NCBI GenBank assembly: GCA_032718475.1
Contig: JAUCBJ010007584.1
Location: 1 to 20,772 of the forward strand
Length of the DNA stretch: 20,772 bases
Direction: 5' to 3'
DNA from: Nemertoderma westbladi
Lineage: Eukaryota; Xenacoelomorpha; Nemertodermatida; Nemertodermatidae
How positions within the stretch are numbered: position 1 is the stretch's first letter; each line of letters begins with the position of its first letter. Shown piece by piece: positions 1 to 9,003 of the stretch. Made by a program: the position numbers and the translations under genes. The notes below the pieces were generated by a model. The model saw only the letters and a list, made by a program, of their open reading frames with translations, ran no database searches and was not told where the DNA came from.

Positions 1-868
1 TGCAGAGATTTCCTAGAAATCACTCAATGCATTATGTGCAGTGTTTACATTCGGTCCTGAGCCAGGAGAGAGCGGCTTGGGAATATTTTGTGCTTTTCTG
101 TTTTGGCCTAACACTAGTAGGCTTAATTATAAGGACTTATATCCGTTATCTAATCATAACATACCAAACTAAACTGACTGATTGTCTCAAACCAAACTGT
201 TATACTGCTATTTACTGTCGGTTCTTCATAATATGGTTGATGAATTATTATATTTGGAATAACGATAAATAACCCCAAAAACCCAATATTCTTGATATAC
301 CGAAGGTAAGAGAGAAAGGTTACATATAACGATTGTGACTTAGGTTAAAGTGGTTTGAAGTGAATCTAATGTTATTTGATAGACCCTACATGATTCGGTC
401 CGTGTTCCTTTTATATGTGACTAAAATCAGTGAAGATCGGCAGATCAGTGTGCAGTATTGTGCAGCATTGTGTATGAGTGAGACTGATAACGAAGCATTT
501 CCTAAAGAATGCGCCATATATGTGAATTGTAACTAAGCCATATTGTTGTGAGTAGTTTAAGTCATAACTCTGTTTTTATAGATAGAGCGCCACGTCCTAA
601 AGGAACTGTTAATATTCCCCGAAGGTGAATAATATTGTCAGAGATTATATAATACTGTCAGTCGAATAATACATTAGGCTTACATAGCAATACGATTAAG
701 CCGTCGAACCCAATCTCCCGGGTATATCCAGCGGGTGAATGATCGCGCACCGATTGGTTTCGACTAGTGTAGTGAATCAAATACTTGTCAGAGGCTAAAA
801 GTAATTTATTATCTAGAAGACATCCTAATTTGGCGGGTTAAACTGCCAAAGGTCTGAAAGCGCGAACA
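1..868. other. AT-rich stretch without a recognised gene
   Basis: No frame gives a convincing protein. The longest open stretch (27-272, +) has low-complexity composition and no domain. The sequence TTTGGCGGG near 828-836 resembles the TGGCG start of primer-binding sites that follow 5' LTRs in some BEL elements. A BEL/Pao gag starts about 1 kb downstream, so part of this stretch could be LTR-derived. I see no second LTR copy to compare with, so the idea stays untested. Confidence 0.3.
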
Positions 869-1190
869 GTGCCTGAGGAGATCTGATTTCCAGATGGTAT
901 CCATTTTTGATAGAGCTACCCAAGCCTTTGCTTTCCTAACTTCTATGTCCTTTTTGCTACTCTCTATCCATGATCCTACTGGAAGTCGTCAACCTTCCTT
1001 TGTTGATTATTATCAAGGGTTGGTAGCATTTATATGCAATCCAACCTCCTTAGCAGCCCTCTCCACTTTATTCAGTAGAAGCTGTGCATCTGCTAGCGTA
1101 TTAGAGAGCAGGGCGATGTCATCCGCGAATTCGGTGTCTGTGACTGTAGTTGCCGGATATCTACTACTTCTGGGTCCTTGAAGTTCTCAA
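869..1190 (-). mobile_element. LINE family B fragment with RT motif FADD (copy B1)
   Basis: Read on the reverse strand, this encodes part of a non-LTR retrotransposon reverse transcriptase. The peptide PRSSRYPATTVTDTE leads into FADDIALLS, the RT palm motif with the two catalytic aspartates, and continues as NTLADAQLLLNKVERAAK. The DNA is nearly identical to the second LINE B copy (about 15990-16290), except that two short segments inside 980-1025 are deleted. The fragment lacks both the LINE 3' tail and the endonuclease. The sequence upstream of the FADD motif (1130-1190) is present here but deleted in the second copy, so this piece is the only record in the window of that part of family B. 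Confidence 0.85.
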
Positions 1191-1874
1191 ACTCTGACAT
1201 AATGATAGCAAACATAAATGTAATGTGAAAAAGTTAAAACGGCATTGAAAAATTTATTTATCTGTTCTTTAGAGCGATTATAACTTTTGGGGTTCCAGTC
1301 TCCCTCACTCACCCTACCTATATACAGTACTTCATATAACAAGTAATACTGTATGGCATCGATACCTGCAGTATTATACGGTAATGTATTTCGCTTTTAG
1401 GTACAGTACATTAACCCAATTATCATGGAAATGTAATTTTAACTGAAAGTGGTTTTTCTAAACACAATATAGAATGCGAGCAGCATAGGGTGCCATTATA
1501 CATATATTGTATATTTGTAGCCAAAGAACCACAAAAAAAGTTATACATCTAGTATATTATATATATAAGGGATATATATATATATATATGGCGATATATA
1601 TATTCCAATTTTCTTTGAATGATTTAATGTTTATGATCCAAATATGTTTTGGCCTCGTAGAAAATTCCTTTCTCTACGTCTATTAGAAAAATTAGAAAAA
1701 AATATTCAGCTAAATTCGAGAAAATGGAAATTGAATAAAGACATATATGACGATGAGATTTGGCTGCATTATTTAGATATATATATATATACCAAGGTAA
1801 GTTTGACATTTTGATATTTGACATTTAATTATTATTACTATCTATACTTGACGTATAGGCCTATAATTACTGAC
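1191..1874. repeat. AT-rich spacer with (TA)n microsatellite
   Basis: No gene is seen. The stretch holds a TA-dinucleotide run interrupted by GGG and GCG (about 1550-1606) and a second short TA run (1775-1790). It ends just before the start of the BEL/Pao gag. A small reverse-strand open frame at 1624-1824 is AT-driven and looks non-coding. Confidence 0.6.
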
Positions 1875-2842
1875 ATGAGTGACATACAACACTGTACTAG
1901 AAACCCACCTACTGATACCGACTATGACTCTTGTGACGCAGACAGATCACCAGTAGACAAACCCAGAAGGAGGATTCTCGATTCTACCGATGTCACACTG
2001 CGTGCGTCACCGGTACCGCCAATGGAAATACCGAAGACCTCCTTACCGTCCCGCAAACCAGATCGCAGGAACCGGACATGGTAAGTTCGACTGGAAGCCA
2101 GGAGAACATTATTAGGAGCATTGGAGGACACATGGCTCAAATTACTTGAAATATCGGAGAGGGTTATTGCGTCATGCACAAATTAATGGCTCCAATGTCG
2201 AGATATGAGTTTTACGCCTTACAGGTAAGAGTAGAAATTAGGGTACATACCTCCGTAAATAAACTCCGAAGTTTACATGAATTAGCGGAGTTACGTGGCG
2301 ACAATTTTACTCAGGTACAAATAATAGATAAATTGGTAAATGCTAGGCATAATCTCATTCAGTTTAAGTTGGTTGTAAAATCGACCCAAGAGGAACAACT
2401 CTACTAAAGTTTCGGACACATTATTACAACCCAAAGAGGAAGAAGAACTATACAGCCTGGATGGGAAGTTAGAAGCACTTACCGATTTTATCCGTAGTTG
2501 TGGCGTACTGATCGACAGACCGGAAATAGTGCCAGGAGAAACGACAGGAGTTCTCGCTACGGAAGGCCAGCCTACCAAAACCCACATATGGATAGATCGT
2601 TCGTCAGCTTACGAAGCGAGACTAGTAATGTTAGTTGGACAGCGTCAGTGATTACTCGGCAGCAACAGGAGATCGTACGCCAACAACAAGTTGCAGAAGA
2701 GGAGGCGCGACTACAAACAGCGCAGGCTGCTGTCGAGGGAGAGAGACAATGTAGGGAGGATATAGAGAGAATTGCTCAACTCCAGGCCAAAGCTGAATTT
2801 GAAACATTAGAAATGTGGAGACTGGAGGAGGATATAGCATGA
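1875..2842 (+). pseudogene. BEL/Pao gag, N-terminal part (broken)
   Basis: The ATG at 1875 starts MSDIQHCTRNPPTDTDYDSC, followed by a basic, Pro-rich stretch that ends at a stop at 2084. A shifted frame resumes with an alpha-helical segment (2174-2407), and another shift gives 2498-2842, a Gln/Glu/Ala-rich coiled coil (RQQQEIVRQQQVAEEEARL and onward). A long N-terminal helical or coiled-coil region is usual for BEL/Pao Gag, which builds the particle around the element RNA. At least two frameshifts and a terminal stop show that it is dead. The flanking frames were left out because they match nothing. Confidence 0.6.
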
Positions 2843-3503
2843 GAAGTGTAAGCGGATTCAATTCCGCCTCACCACCCACCAGATAATGGGATAGTGGCAT
2901 TTTCAGCAATGGAGATACGAGATTAGCAATATTAATCTCGTATCACAACCAACATTTGGGGGGGGGGGGGGCAACACAAGCTCCGAAGCCACACACAAAG
3001 GAAGGTTAGAGGTCAAACCACCTCGGAGGGGACACAGCTAGTAGAGGCTAGCAGCAGAGGGGAAACACTCCCAGAGAGGGCAAGGGTGACAAGTAGCATA
3101 TTAGCCAATAAGGGGGAGGAAAGCACGTGATAGGGCACAGGAGAGCATACATTAGGTAACAGGCCAAAGTAGCGTAATAGGTGAAGCAATATTGGTATAT
3201 CAATCATATATTACCTCCCATTACCGGTTTGTGATTCAGTTAGTTAGTTACCCAGTTTTAGTGCAGACCGGTAACATTGTTCACCGTCATCAACATCGGC
3301 TATCAATCATTTTTTATTACTGGTATCAATCATAAACAGTCATTTGCCATATCATATTAATTGTGCTATTATTATTACAACATCAAGAAACAACATCAAA
3401 CTCTGAACGCTTTTCTCCAACGATCTCGGCCAAGCTATCAGTACCATCTTAAAGCCTGCGGTGACGCGTATAACAATCTACCCGGTCAGGATCTCTAATC
3501 CTG
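2843..3503. other. Interruption within gag, origin unknown
   Basis: About 660 bases separate two parts of the gag coiled coil. They hold a hairpin at 2911-2941 (arms GATACGAGATTA and its near-complement around a short loop), a run of 14 G at 2958-2971 and a purine-rich stretch to about 3130. After that comes AT-rich sequence without a frame. It may be an inserted element or an LTR remnant. No terminal repeats were recognised. Confidence 0.35.
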
Positions 3504-3917
3504 TCACAAGAAGCGGCCACAGCGGCAGCGGCTAAGTTAGCGCGACAGACTGCAGCTGATTTAGCGCAAGAGAAGGTGGCATCCGGCACTTGTGCTGAAA
3601 TGGAAGTGCAACAGATAAAAGCTCATTTAGCCATACAGGAAGCGGAGGTAGCGGCGCAACAACAGGAGACCAACTGATGCAAAAGAGAGATATAACTTCA
3701 GTTCAAACTCAATCACAGAACGCGCGAGTTGGCGAATGCACGGGAGGACCTCAAACTCGACGCAAGAGATAGATCTATAAGATCTCGAGCTAGACATGAT
3801 TTATCTGCTTTGGATCATTTGGAGATTCACTATCACGGAATTCAGAAGCGAATAGAAGAAGGAAGTATAGGAGCAATGGAGCGGGGAGAGGAATTTGTTG
3901 AGGAATATTGTCAATGA
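3504..3917 (+). pseudogene. BEL/Pao gag, second coiled-coil part (broken)
   Basis: The frame from 3504 reads SQEAATAAAAKLARQTAADL and on to a stop at 3677. It is Ala/Gln/Glu-rich and strongly helical. An overlapping frame continues with RELANAREDLKLDARDRSIR and ends at 3917 with EEFVEEYCQ. The composition and heptad-like pattern continue the coiled coil that ends at 2842. A few codons further on (PMLK) the reading is cut by the insertion that begins at about 3941, and it appears to resume at about 5587 with SMTPVKPA. Confidence 0.55.
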
Positions 3918-4084
3918 TTTCCTCAAGTTATTCCTATGCTTAAGTGGGACGGACTACGCCCCCCCTCAGGTCAAAATTTTAGTTTTTTGTTTTTTTATTT
4001 CATTTAGAGTAGAATTTAATGCGGATTTAAAATTTGGAAACGGCTTAGCGAGATCTCTTTTACTTCTCGAGTAATGGCTGGTTT

Positions 4085-4290
4085 TCGGTCTGTATGTCTG
4101 TCTGTCTGTCCATCGAAATATTAAAAAGAGCATAAAGTAAGCAAACTGAAATGTTTGCTGTTGGGATTTTTCTTAATGTCGATGTCTGTTTTCATATTTG
4201 GAATTATCTAATCACAATATCTTTATGTCAGTCTGTCTCTCAGTTTGTCTATCTGTCTGTCTGTTTGTATGTCTGTCTGTCTGTCAATGT
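4085..4290. repeat. GTCT microsatellite clusters
   Basis: Two clusters of GTCT tetranucleotide units lie at about 4088-4111 and 4229-4286, with interruptions such as GTAT and GTTT. Between them is AT-rich unique sequence. No coding potential is seen. Confidence 0.85.
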
Positions 4291-4490
4291 GTCCGTCAAA
4301 TTTTTATTAATATATATTTAATAGATATTTGTGAGTTTTGTATTACATATTGAACAGTTGTCTAATGGACTAGTTGTCTACTAGTAATAACAAATGTGAA
4401 CCATCATATAACAATAGCTGGTAATAAATAATTGTGGGAAACAACCATAAACTTATATTTTTTTAAATTTCGCCGGTAATTTCGCAATAA

Positions 4491-4706
4491 TTCATGTGCT
4501 GCGCGAAGTCTTCATGTGCTGCATGAACATCATGTACCACGTGAAGACGTCTCATTCTGATCAAAAAGCTTTCTGAGGTGCTCAATTAATTAACGTGCTT
4601 TGTGAAGAATTTAAGTGCTATGTGAAACCTTCAAGTACTGCGCGAATGTCTCACGTGCTGCGTGAAGGTTTCACATGCTGCACAAAGCTTAATGTTCTGT
4701 GTAAAG
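4491..4706. repeat. 20-bp tandem array of mini-hairpins
   Basis: Units start at 4491, 4511, 4531, (4551, 4571 degenerate), 4591, 4611, 4631, 4651, 4671 and 4691, an exact 20-bp register. The consensus TTCACGTGCTGCGTGAA is itself an inverted repeat: a 6-bp stem around TGCTG. The unit at 4511 (TTCATG/CATGAA) keeps the stem by paired changes. An isolated unit lies at 4841. Many units contain the E-box CACGTG or a variant. Confidence 0.8.
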
Positions 4707-5589
4707 GCTTATTATAAAAGTATGTGGAAATCTGTATATATTTTTGAATGTTTGTTAAGGTTGTCTCATTATTCCATGACTATTTATTACTAAATGACGA
4801 AACAGTATGCGATCAAATCAATACGCCAAAATGAAATTTGTTCACGTGCTGCGCGAACTGTTTTTTGGCAAGCACTCTAAAATTATTTTAACAGGTTGTT
4901 AAAAGTGGGTAGGCGTTTTCTTTAACCAAATTTCATGAAATCCATTGAGAAATCACAAAATATGGATAGGGGATAACCAATGGGAAAAGAAAAGGAGATA
5001 CCAGTATGTGAAAATAGCGGGAACATTTGAAATATATTATTCTTAAACTTTAAATGCGTTTTTCTCGGAATTGTACTTTACACATTCAAAATACTACTAC
5101 ACGGCCATTTCCTAACCAATTTTCGAAATTTTTTTTTGTTTGATTTCTTTTCAGGTTTTGATCAGAAGTTATAGGTTAGAATTTTGAATTGTGCCATATT
5201 AATTTCTTGAAATTAGTTAATATATATTAAATAATAATTAATATTATTTAATAATATTTAAAAAATATTTAAGACCTAAATAAAAAATGTAACCAATAAG
5301 TTTAGTGGAGCCGAGGATGCTGATTCAGAAAAACCAAGTTTCGAAAATTTTCGCCCAAAATTGTGAGACTAGTAGTGTTTTTAGTGAAATTAACAATTTT
5401 GCTGGTGGCAACTAGAGGGCGACGCAAATTTGAAAATTTTTTATTTGAACCCAATCTTTGGCCATATGTTAATCCCCCGAAAGGTATAAAATATACAAAA
5501 CTACACACAAGCAGAAATTATAGCCATTTGCAAAAAATGCTATTTGGGGGGGGGGGGGGGGGGGGTGTACGCCCCCCACTACCTTAAGT

Positions 5590-6617
5590 CGATGACTCCA
5601 GTAAAGCCTGCTATAGTTAGTTGCGAAGCCGAGAGAAATATTGCCTGTGCCTGTAACTCAAAGTAACAGGTTTATTATACCAGATTCAGTTCTACAGCCA
5701 CCAGCAACTTCATCGCCGATTTTAGCAGGTAAGATAAGTAGTCCACCGACTATAAACTGTAGTTTACTCATAGAGAGAGGTGAACCCGCATTCATGACAA
5801 TAAAACAGGTGAGCAAACCGGTTCCAGTTAAACCTGTCACGTTCTGTGTGAACCCTGCTACTTATAGATCAACAGTACCTTCTAAATCTGGCATATTTAT
5901 TAGGCCACTCACTCAATGTGTATCGAAACCTACGACTTTGTTGAAGGCTTGCGAGCCTTTTTTTTTTTTGCAGGACATTGCTTTCGCCGTGAGGACCAGC
6001 CAGTGCATAATCTTGTACTTTGGCAGCCTCATGGAGTGAATAAGCATGGTGGACAGCCCATGACTTTCTTGAGACGCATCTTAAAGGACACTGGCCTTAA
6101 AGATGCGGATGATCTAGCAAATGTCATGGGTGATAGGGAGCTGTGGCGGTGCAATTTTGTTGACAAGCCGGCAAAGCATTCTTAAAAATGCAGCTGCAAT
6201 GCAGCATGCCGATCCTAGTAGTAGTAGTTGCGAGCCTACCGAGCGACGAAGAACAGTGGACATCGAAGGAAACGAACCTTACCGACTAGAATAATACGCC
6301 GAATGCGAACACGCCAGCCACCATATCCAGATGACAGCGACTCATCTAGTGATACGGAGTTTACGGAAAGGGAGATATTCTGTACTGGAGCGGTAGGAGA
6401 TTATAAACGCGAACCGGAGCGATCAACGAACCTGTATATCGACAATCCTCCATGCGAAACACCCGTACAGAAACATACGTCGCAACCAGCAGAGCTGATT
6501 AGCGCTAGACAACTCACTGAGATGATGCGACCTGTAGCAGACTGGTTTGGTTGGCTCAAATCGAAGAGCAGATCGAAGCACCTCTTTCGGATTGTTCACG
6601 AGCCAGTGCGGGGTTAG
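5590..6617 (+). pseudogene. BEL/Pao gag middle region, split by LINE
   Basis: A Pro/Thr/Ser-rich frame (from about 5641, LPVPVTQSNRFIIPD) runs to LLKACEP at 5958, where a LINE is inserted. After the LINE the same frame continues (CEPTERRRTVDIEG) to a stop near 6290. A second frame from about 6304 (MRTRQPPYPDDSDSSSD, then QLTEMMRPVADWF) ends at 6617. The acidic/serine cluster and position fit a low-complexity Gag middle region, but no named domain is visible. Residues 6000-6185 of the neighbouring frame belong to the LINE and not to this gene. Confidence 0.45.
5959..6227 (+). mobile_element. 5'-truncated LINE family A insertion with 10-bp TSD (copy A1)
   Basis: The segment encodes the extreme C-terminus of a non-LTR retrotransposon ORF: AGHCFRREDQPVHNLVLWQP through DADDLANVMGDRELW to a stop at about 6185. 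A roughly 40-base 3' UTR follows, then a tail of TAG repeats. It is flanked by perfect copies of TTGCGAGCCT (5949-5958 and 6228-6237). The 5' junction has 12 T residues that are not in copy A2 at the same place. It is close to identical to 12219-12482 of A2, but lacks the 7-base insertion that shifts the A2 frame. It is a typical target-primed insertion in the dead BEL gag. Confidence 0.9.
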
Positions 6618-7350
6618 AACATCCTCAATCTCAGCCACAACAACCACCATACTGAGACCCAGAAGTACAACAAACTCCGAATCCTTTAGGAGAAGATTCC
6701 GTAGGTAACAACTCATATCGGCGAACTCCACGTGGACAGGACCGGCTGAATGCCATCGCCGGACAGGGAGGTGGCCAACTGGACATCGTCAATAAGATTG
6801 CAAAGTTTGCGGCCAGACATGGATTGACGGCACAACAACTGCCGAAATTCTCAGGTAACGCAAAGCACTGGCGTACTTTAGTTGACTATGTAGAGTACCA
6901 AATCGCGGTGTGCGCTTTTACTTCCACGGAGAAGTTTAATTATCTACTTCAGGTGCTTACAGGTGATCCAAAGAACTTGGCTGAGATGTTTACCAGAGTT
7001 CCGGATGCATTCGAGTTGGCTTAAGACCGCCTATTTTCTATCTATGGCGGCACCATGAGCAAGGCTAAATCAATAATAGAGGACCTCTGTAGAGGAGGAC
7101 CTACATCGAAACCAATTGATGTTCTAAGACTAGCGGACGTAAAGAACGCTATTGGGACATTACGTTCCTTCGGTCAACTGGAATACGCCAACGCGCCAAC
7201 CATGCTGATAAGAATTATCGGAAAACTCCATCATCGATTGCGTTGAGAATGGCGCAAGATCGAGTATCAGCAGGAAGAGGCAGGTGGCTTCTTGAAGTTA
7301 ACGGATGTATATCAACTAATCTCCGAAAGTCGAAACTCGGTCTAACTATA
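6618..7350 (+). pseudogene. BEL/Pao gag DUF1759-like domain (broken)
   Basis: A Gln/Pro-rich lead (QSQPQQPPY, then a stop) precedes the frame that runs to 7024. That frame contains LTAQQLPKFSGNAKHWRTL, then STEKFNYLLQVLTGDPKNLA. The pattern LPKFSG...W followed by KFNYL...L.G is the hallmark of the DUF1759 (PF03564) Gag region of BEL/Pao elements. It continues after a stop as DRLFSIYGG...LRLADVKNAIGTLRSF, and beyond a further stop as EWRKIEYQQEEAGGFLKLTD to about 7345. Two in-frame stops (7022 and about 7244) and no intact zinc knuckle downstream show decay. The role in the live element would be capsid assembly. Confidence 0.7.
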
Positions 7351-7436
7351 CTGACCATCATATAGCCACCGAGGGGATATCCGTTCCGAAGCGAACACCC
7401 TGAGAAAGCAGCCAAGTGCAACGCGTTATATAAGGT

Positions 7437-8130
7437 GTGTGCACCAAGAGAAGCCCAGATTTCTACACGTCGTGTAATGATGATTACATTGATCAATCAG
7501 GATCGTCAGAAGACGAGGAGTTGGAGGATGAGACCTTCTATGTCCATACAGGGGAAGAACAGCCATCTATCACTCTCCTTACACAAAACCAGTTGAAGGG
7601 ATTCAGCGTGATTCCCTTCAAAATTACTGGAACAAAGGGAAGTAAGAGGATCTACACCATCTTAGATTCCGCGTCATCCCACAGCTACATTGACGAAAAA
7701 GTTGCTGACATAGTTACTAACTTGAGTCAAGGTAAGACTGCTCAGTATACCATTAGCAGCATGCATGGTAAGAGAGCAATACCCATTACAATAGTAAAAT
7801 TGACTTGGATACCCTTCTGTCAAAGGCAGAACATAGTAAGGAGGAGCGCTCGTTACTTCCAGTACGAAATCTTACATTTGCGGCAACTAAGGACTTTAGT
7901 AATTTACTGGGACCTGTGCCCGAACAATTACCAGAAGACCATAAGTATTTCCAACATCTCTGAATACCGGAATGTCCAGTAAATTATCGCTCTATAGCGA
8001 TGTAAATTGGGACAGACCAGTTTAACTTGCATCAAGTATGGGAGACACGCCCTTCTGTAGTGACAGCGGGCAACCCTTTACGCTTGTAGAACTCCCATAG
8101 GTTGGTATACGAGAGCGCCTGTGCATTTAC
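7437..8130 (+). pseudogene. BEL/Pao aspartic protease region (broken)
   Basis: The frame at 7437-7982 reads an acidic linker (SGSSEDEELEDETFY), then FSVIPFKITGTKGSKRIY and the active-site stretch TILDSASSHSYIDEKVAD. The DSA triplet matches the D-S/T-G/A catalytic signature of retroviral-type aspartic proteases (DUF1758 family in BEL elements). Downstream, CPVNYRSIAM, then GTDQFNLHQVWETR, is the usual BEL/Pao segment after the protease, but it is broken by stops around 7982-8090. Before 7437 a degraded zinc-knuckle-like piece (KAAKCNALYKVC) may be the end of Gag. Confidence 0.65.
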
Positions 8131-8193
8131 TAGAGGTAAGTGACCAGGAGGACGAAGTACTAACTAAGTACGTGTAGTTTATTAACTACTACT

Positions 8194-8745
8194 TTGGTAA
8201 ATTTTCCCTCACATTCTTGTGGTACTACTGTACCGTCAGTACATCAACAGACTTGCGTCGCTACTGACACAGACATGACTGACTTAGACGAGACCATACA
8301 AACTTCTAACTTACAGCTACTTGCAGCGGGACAGGTTGTATCGACTTCCGAAGACCAAAGGGTTTACATGGTGGATGTATCTACTACAAATGAGGTTCTT
8401 GGAAGGCTTGCGAGCCTTCCTATAGATCCAAAGGTCGTCAAGACCTTTGGTTGCGAGACAAAGAGCGTTAGACAAAGAGATGAGTGAGAAAACCATTAAA
8501 TGGTTAGAACAGGACACTGAAGAACCAGGTAGTTACGAGACTGCCATGTCAGAACAGGAGAAACGGTCTTTAAAAATCATGGAAAATACCATTCACCAGA
8601 CCGTAAATGGCCACTACGAGGTTGGTATGTTGTGGCGCCATGGTCAACCTAAGCTCATCAATAACTATACGCTTGCATTAAAACAACATTGCATTGCAAC
8701 AGCGTTTGTTACATGATGAGACTATTTTGGTATGGATAAAATTTA
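8194..8745 (+). pseudogene. BEL/Pao protease-to-RT linker (broken, element ends here)
   Basis: The frame at 8194-8487 (VYMVDVSTTNEVLGRLASL) passes by frameshift to 8447-8716. The latter contains EQEKRSLKIMENTIHQTVNG, then HYEVGMLWRHGQPKLINNY. The pattern of an LKIMEN/VNG.YEVG.LW block followed by NNY.LALKQ is conserved just upstream of RT in BEL/Pao polyproteins. A last frameshift gives QQRLLHDETILV, and then similarity stops. The perfect 8-bp-stem hairpin at 8401-8420 (GGAAGGCTTGCGAGCCTTCC) lies inside. Loss of everything downstream makes this the 3' break of the element. Confidence 0.65.
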
Positions 8746-8999
8746 TTTTATAAAATGTTTATATTTTTTAACAGATATCATGTGCATCCAAGAACATTTC
8801 GTTTTGAAAGAAAATGTAAATTACATCCATAAAGAATTTCTCCAATTATTAAATAAGTATTATTTAAGTATTAATTAATCACATCACTTAAAATCGTCGC
8901 GAATGAAATCTGAAATGTCTATAATAGCAGATTAATCAAAGCGAAACCTTTGGATAAGTTCTTTGTTACAGAAAACCTCAAATGGGAGGTCTTTACTTC
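8746..8999. other. AT-rich spacer, nothing recognised
   Basis: There is no frame, repeat or RNA signature. It separates the truncated BEL element from the TTAA at 9000-9003. Confidence 0.5.
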
Positions 9000-9003
9000 T
9001 TAA

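Larger units (their letters stand above)
3941..5586. mobile_element. TTAA-flanked DNA-transposon-like insertion in gag
   Basis: Both junctions carry CTTAAG (about 3939-3944 and 5583-5588). Removing the intervening DNA plus one copy joins the gag frame sensibly. Inside the junctions, the left end (GTGGGACGGACTACGCCCCC) resembles the reverse complement of the right end (GGTAGTGGGGGGCGTAC and a C-run), so imperfect inverted ends are likely. TTAA target duplications are known for piggyBac and Kolobok elements. The inner sequence has no transposase. It holds GTCT microsatellites, a 20-bp hairpin array, an AT-rich palindromic stretch (about 5215-5275) and a 20-G run. I read it as a non-autonomous element of uncertain family. 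Confidence 0.5.
1875..8745 (+). mobile_element. Decayed BEL/Pao LTR retrotransposon (gag to pre-RT)
   Basis: Pieces occur in the order expected of a BEL/Pao element: coiled-coil gag N-terminus (1875-3917), Pro-rich gag middle (5590-6650), DUF1759-type gag domain (about 6613-7350), aspartic protease (7437-8130), then the conserved linker before RT (8194-8745). Every piece is broken by frameshifts and stops. The RT, RNase H and integrase regions are absent: after about 8745 the sequence turns into unrelated AT-rich DNA. No LTR pair was found. Two other elements are nested in it, a TTAA-flanked insertion at about 3941-5586 and a truncated LINE at 5959-6227. The class is assigned from domain order and motif resemblance. 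It is certainly inactive. Confidence 0.75.

Noticed and set aside
27-272. 81-codon frame near the window start
   Set aside because: No domain, AT-driven composition, no support from neighbours.
820-870. BEL 5' LTR end and primer-binding site
   Set aside because: Only a short TGGCG-like match, with no LTR pair to compare and about 1 kb before gag. Kept as a remark, not a feature.
894-1181. Open frame on the + strand
   Set aside because: Antisense of LINE B reverse transcriptase, whose reverse strand holds FADDIALLS.
5302-5587. Overlapping small frames on both strands at the end of the TTAA insertion
   Set aside because: One ends in poly-Gly from the G-run; there is no motif, and they lie inside a non-coding element.
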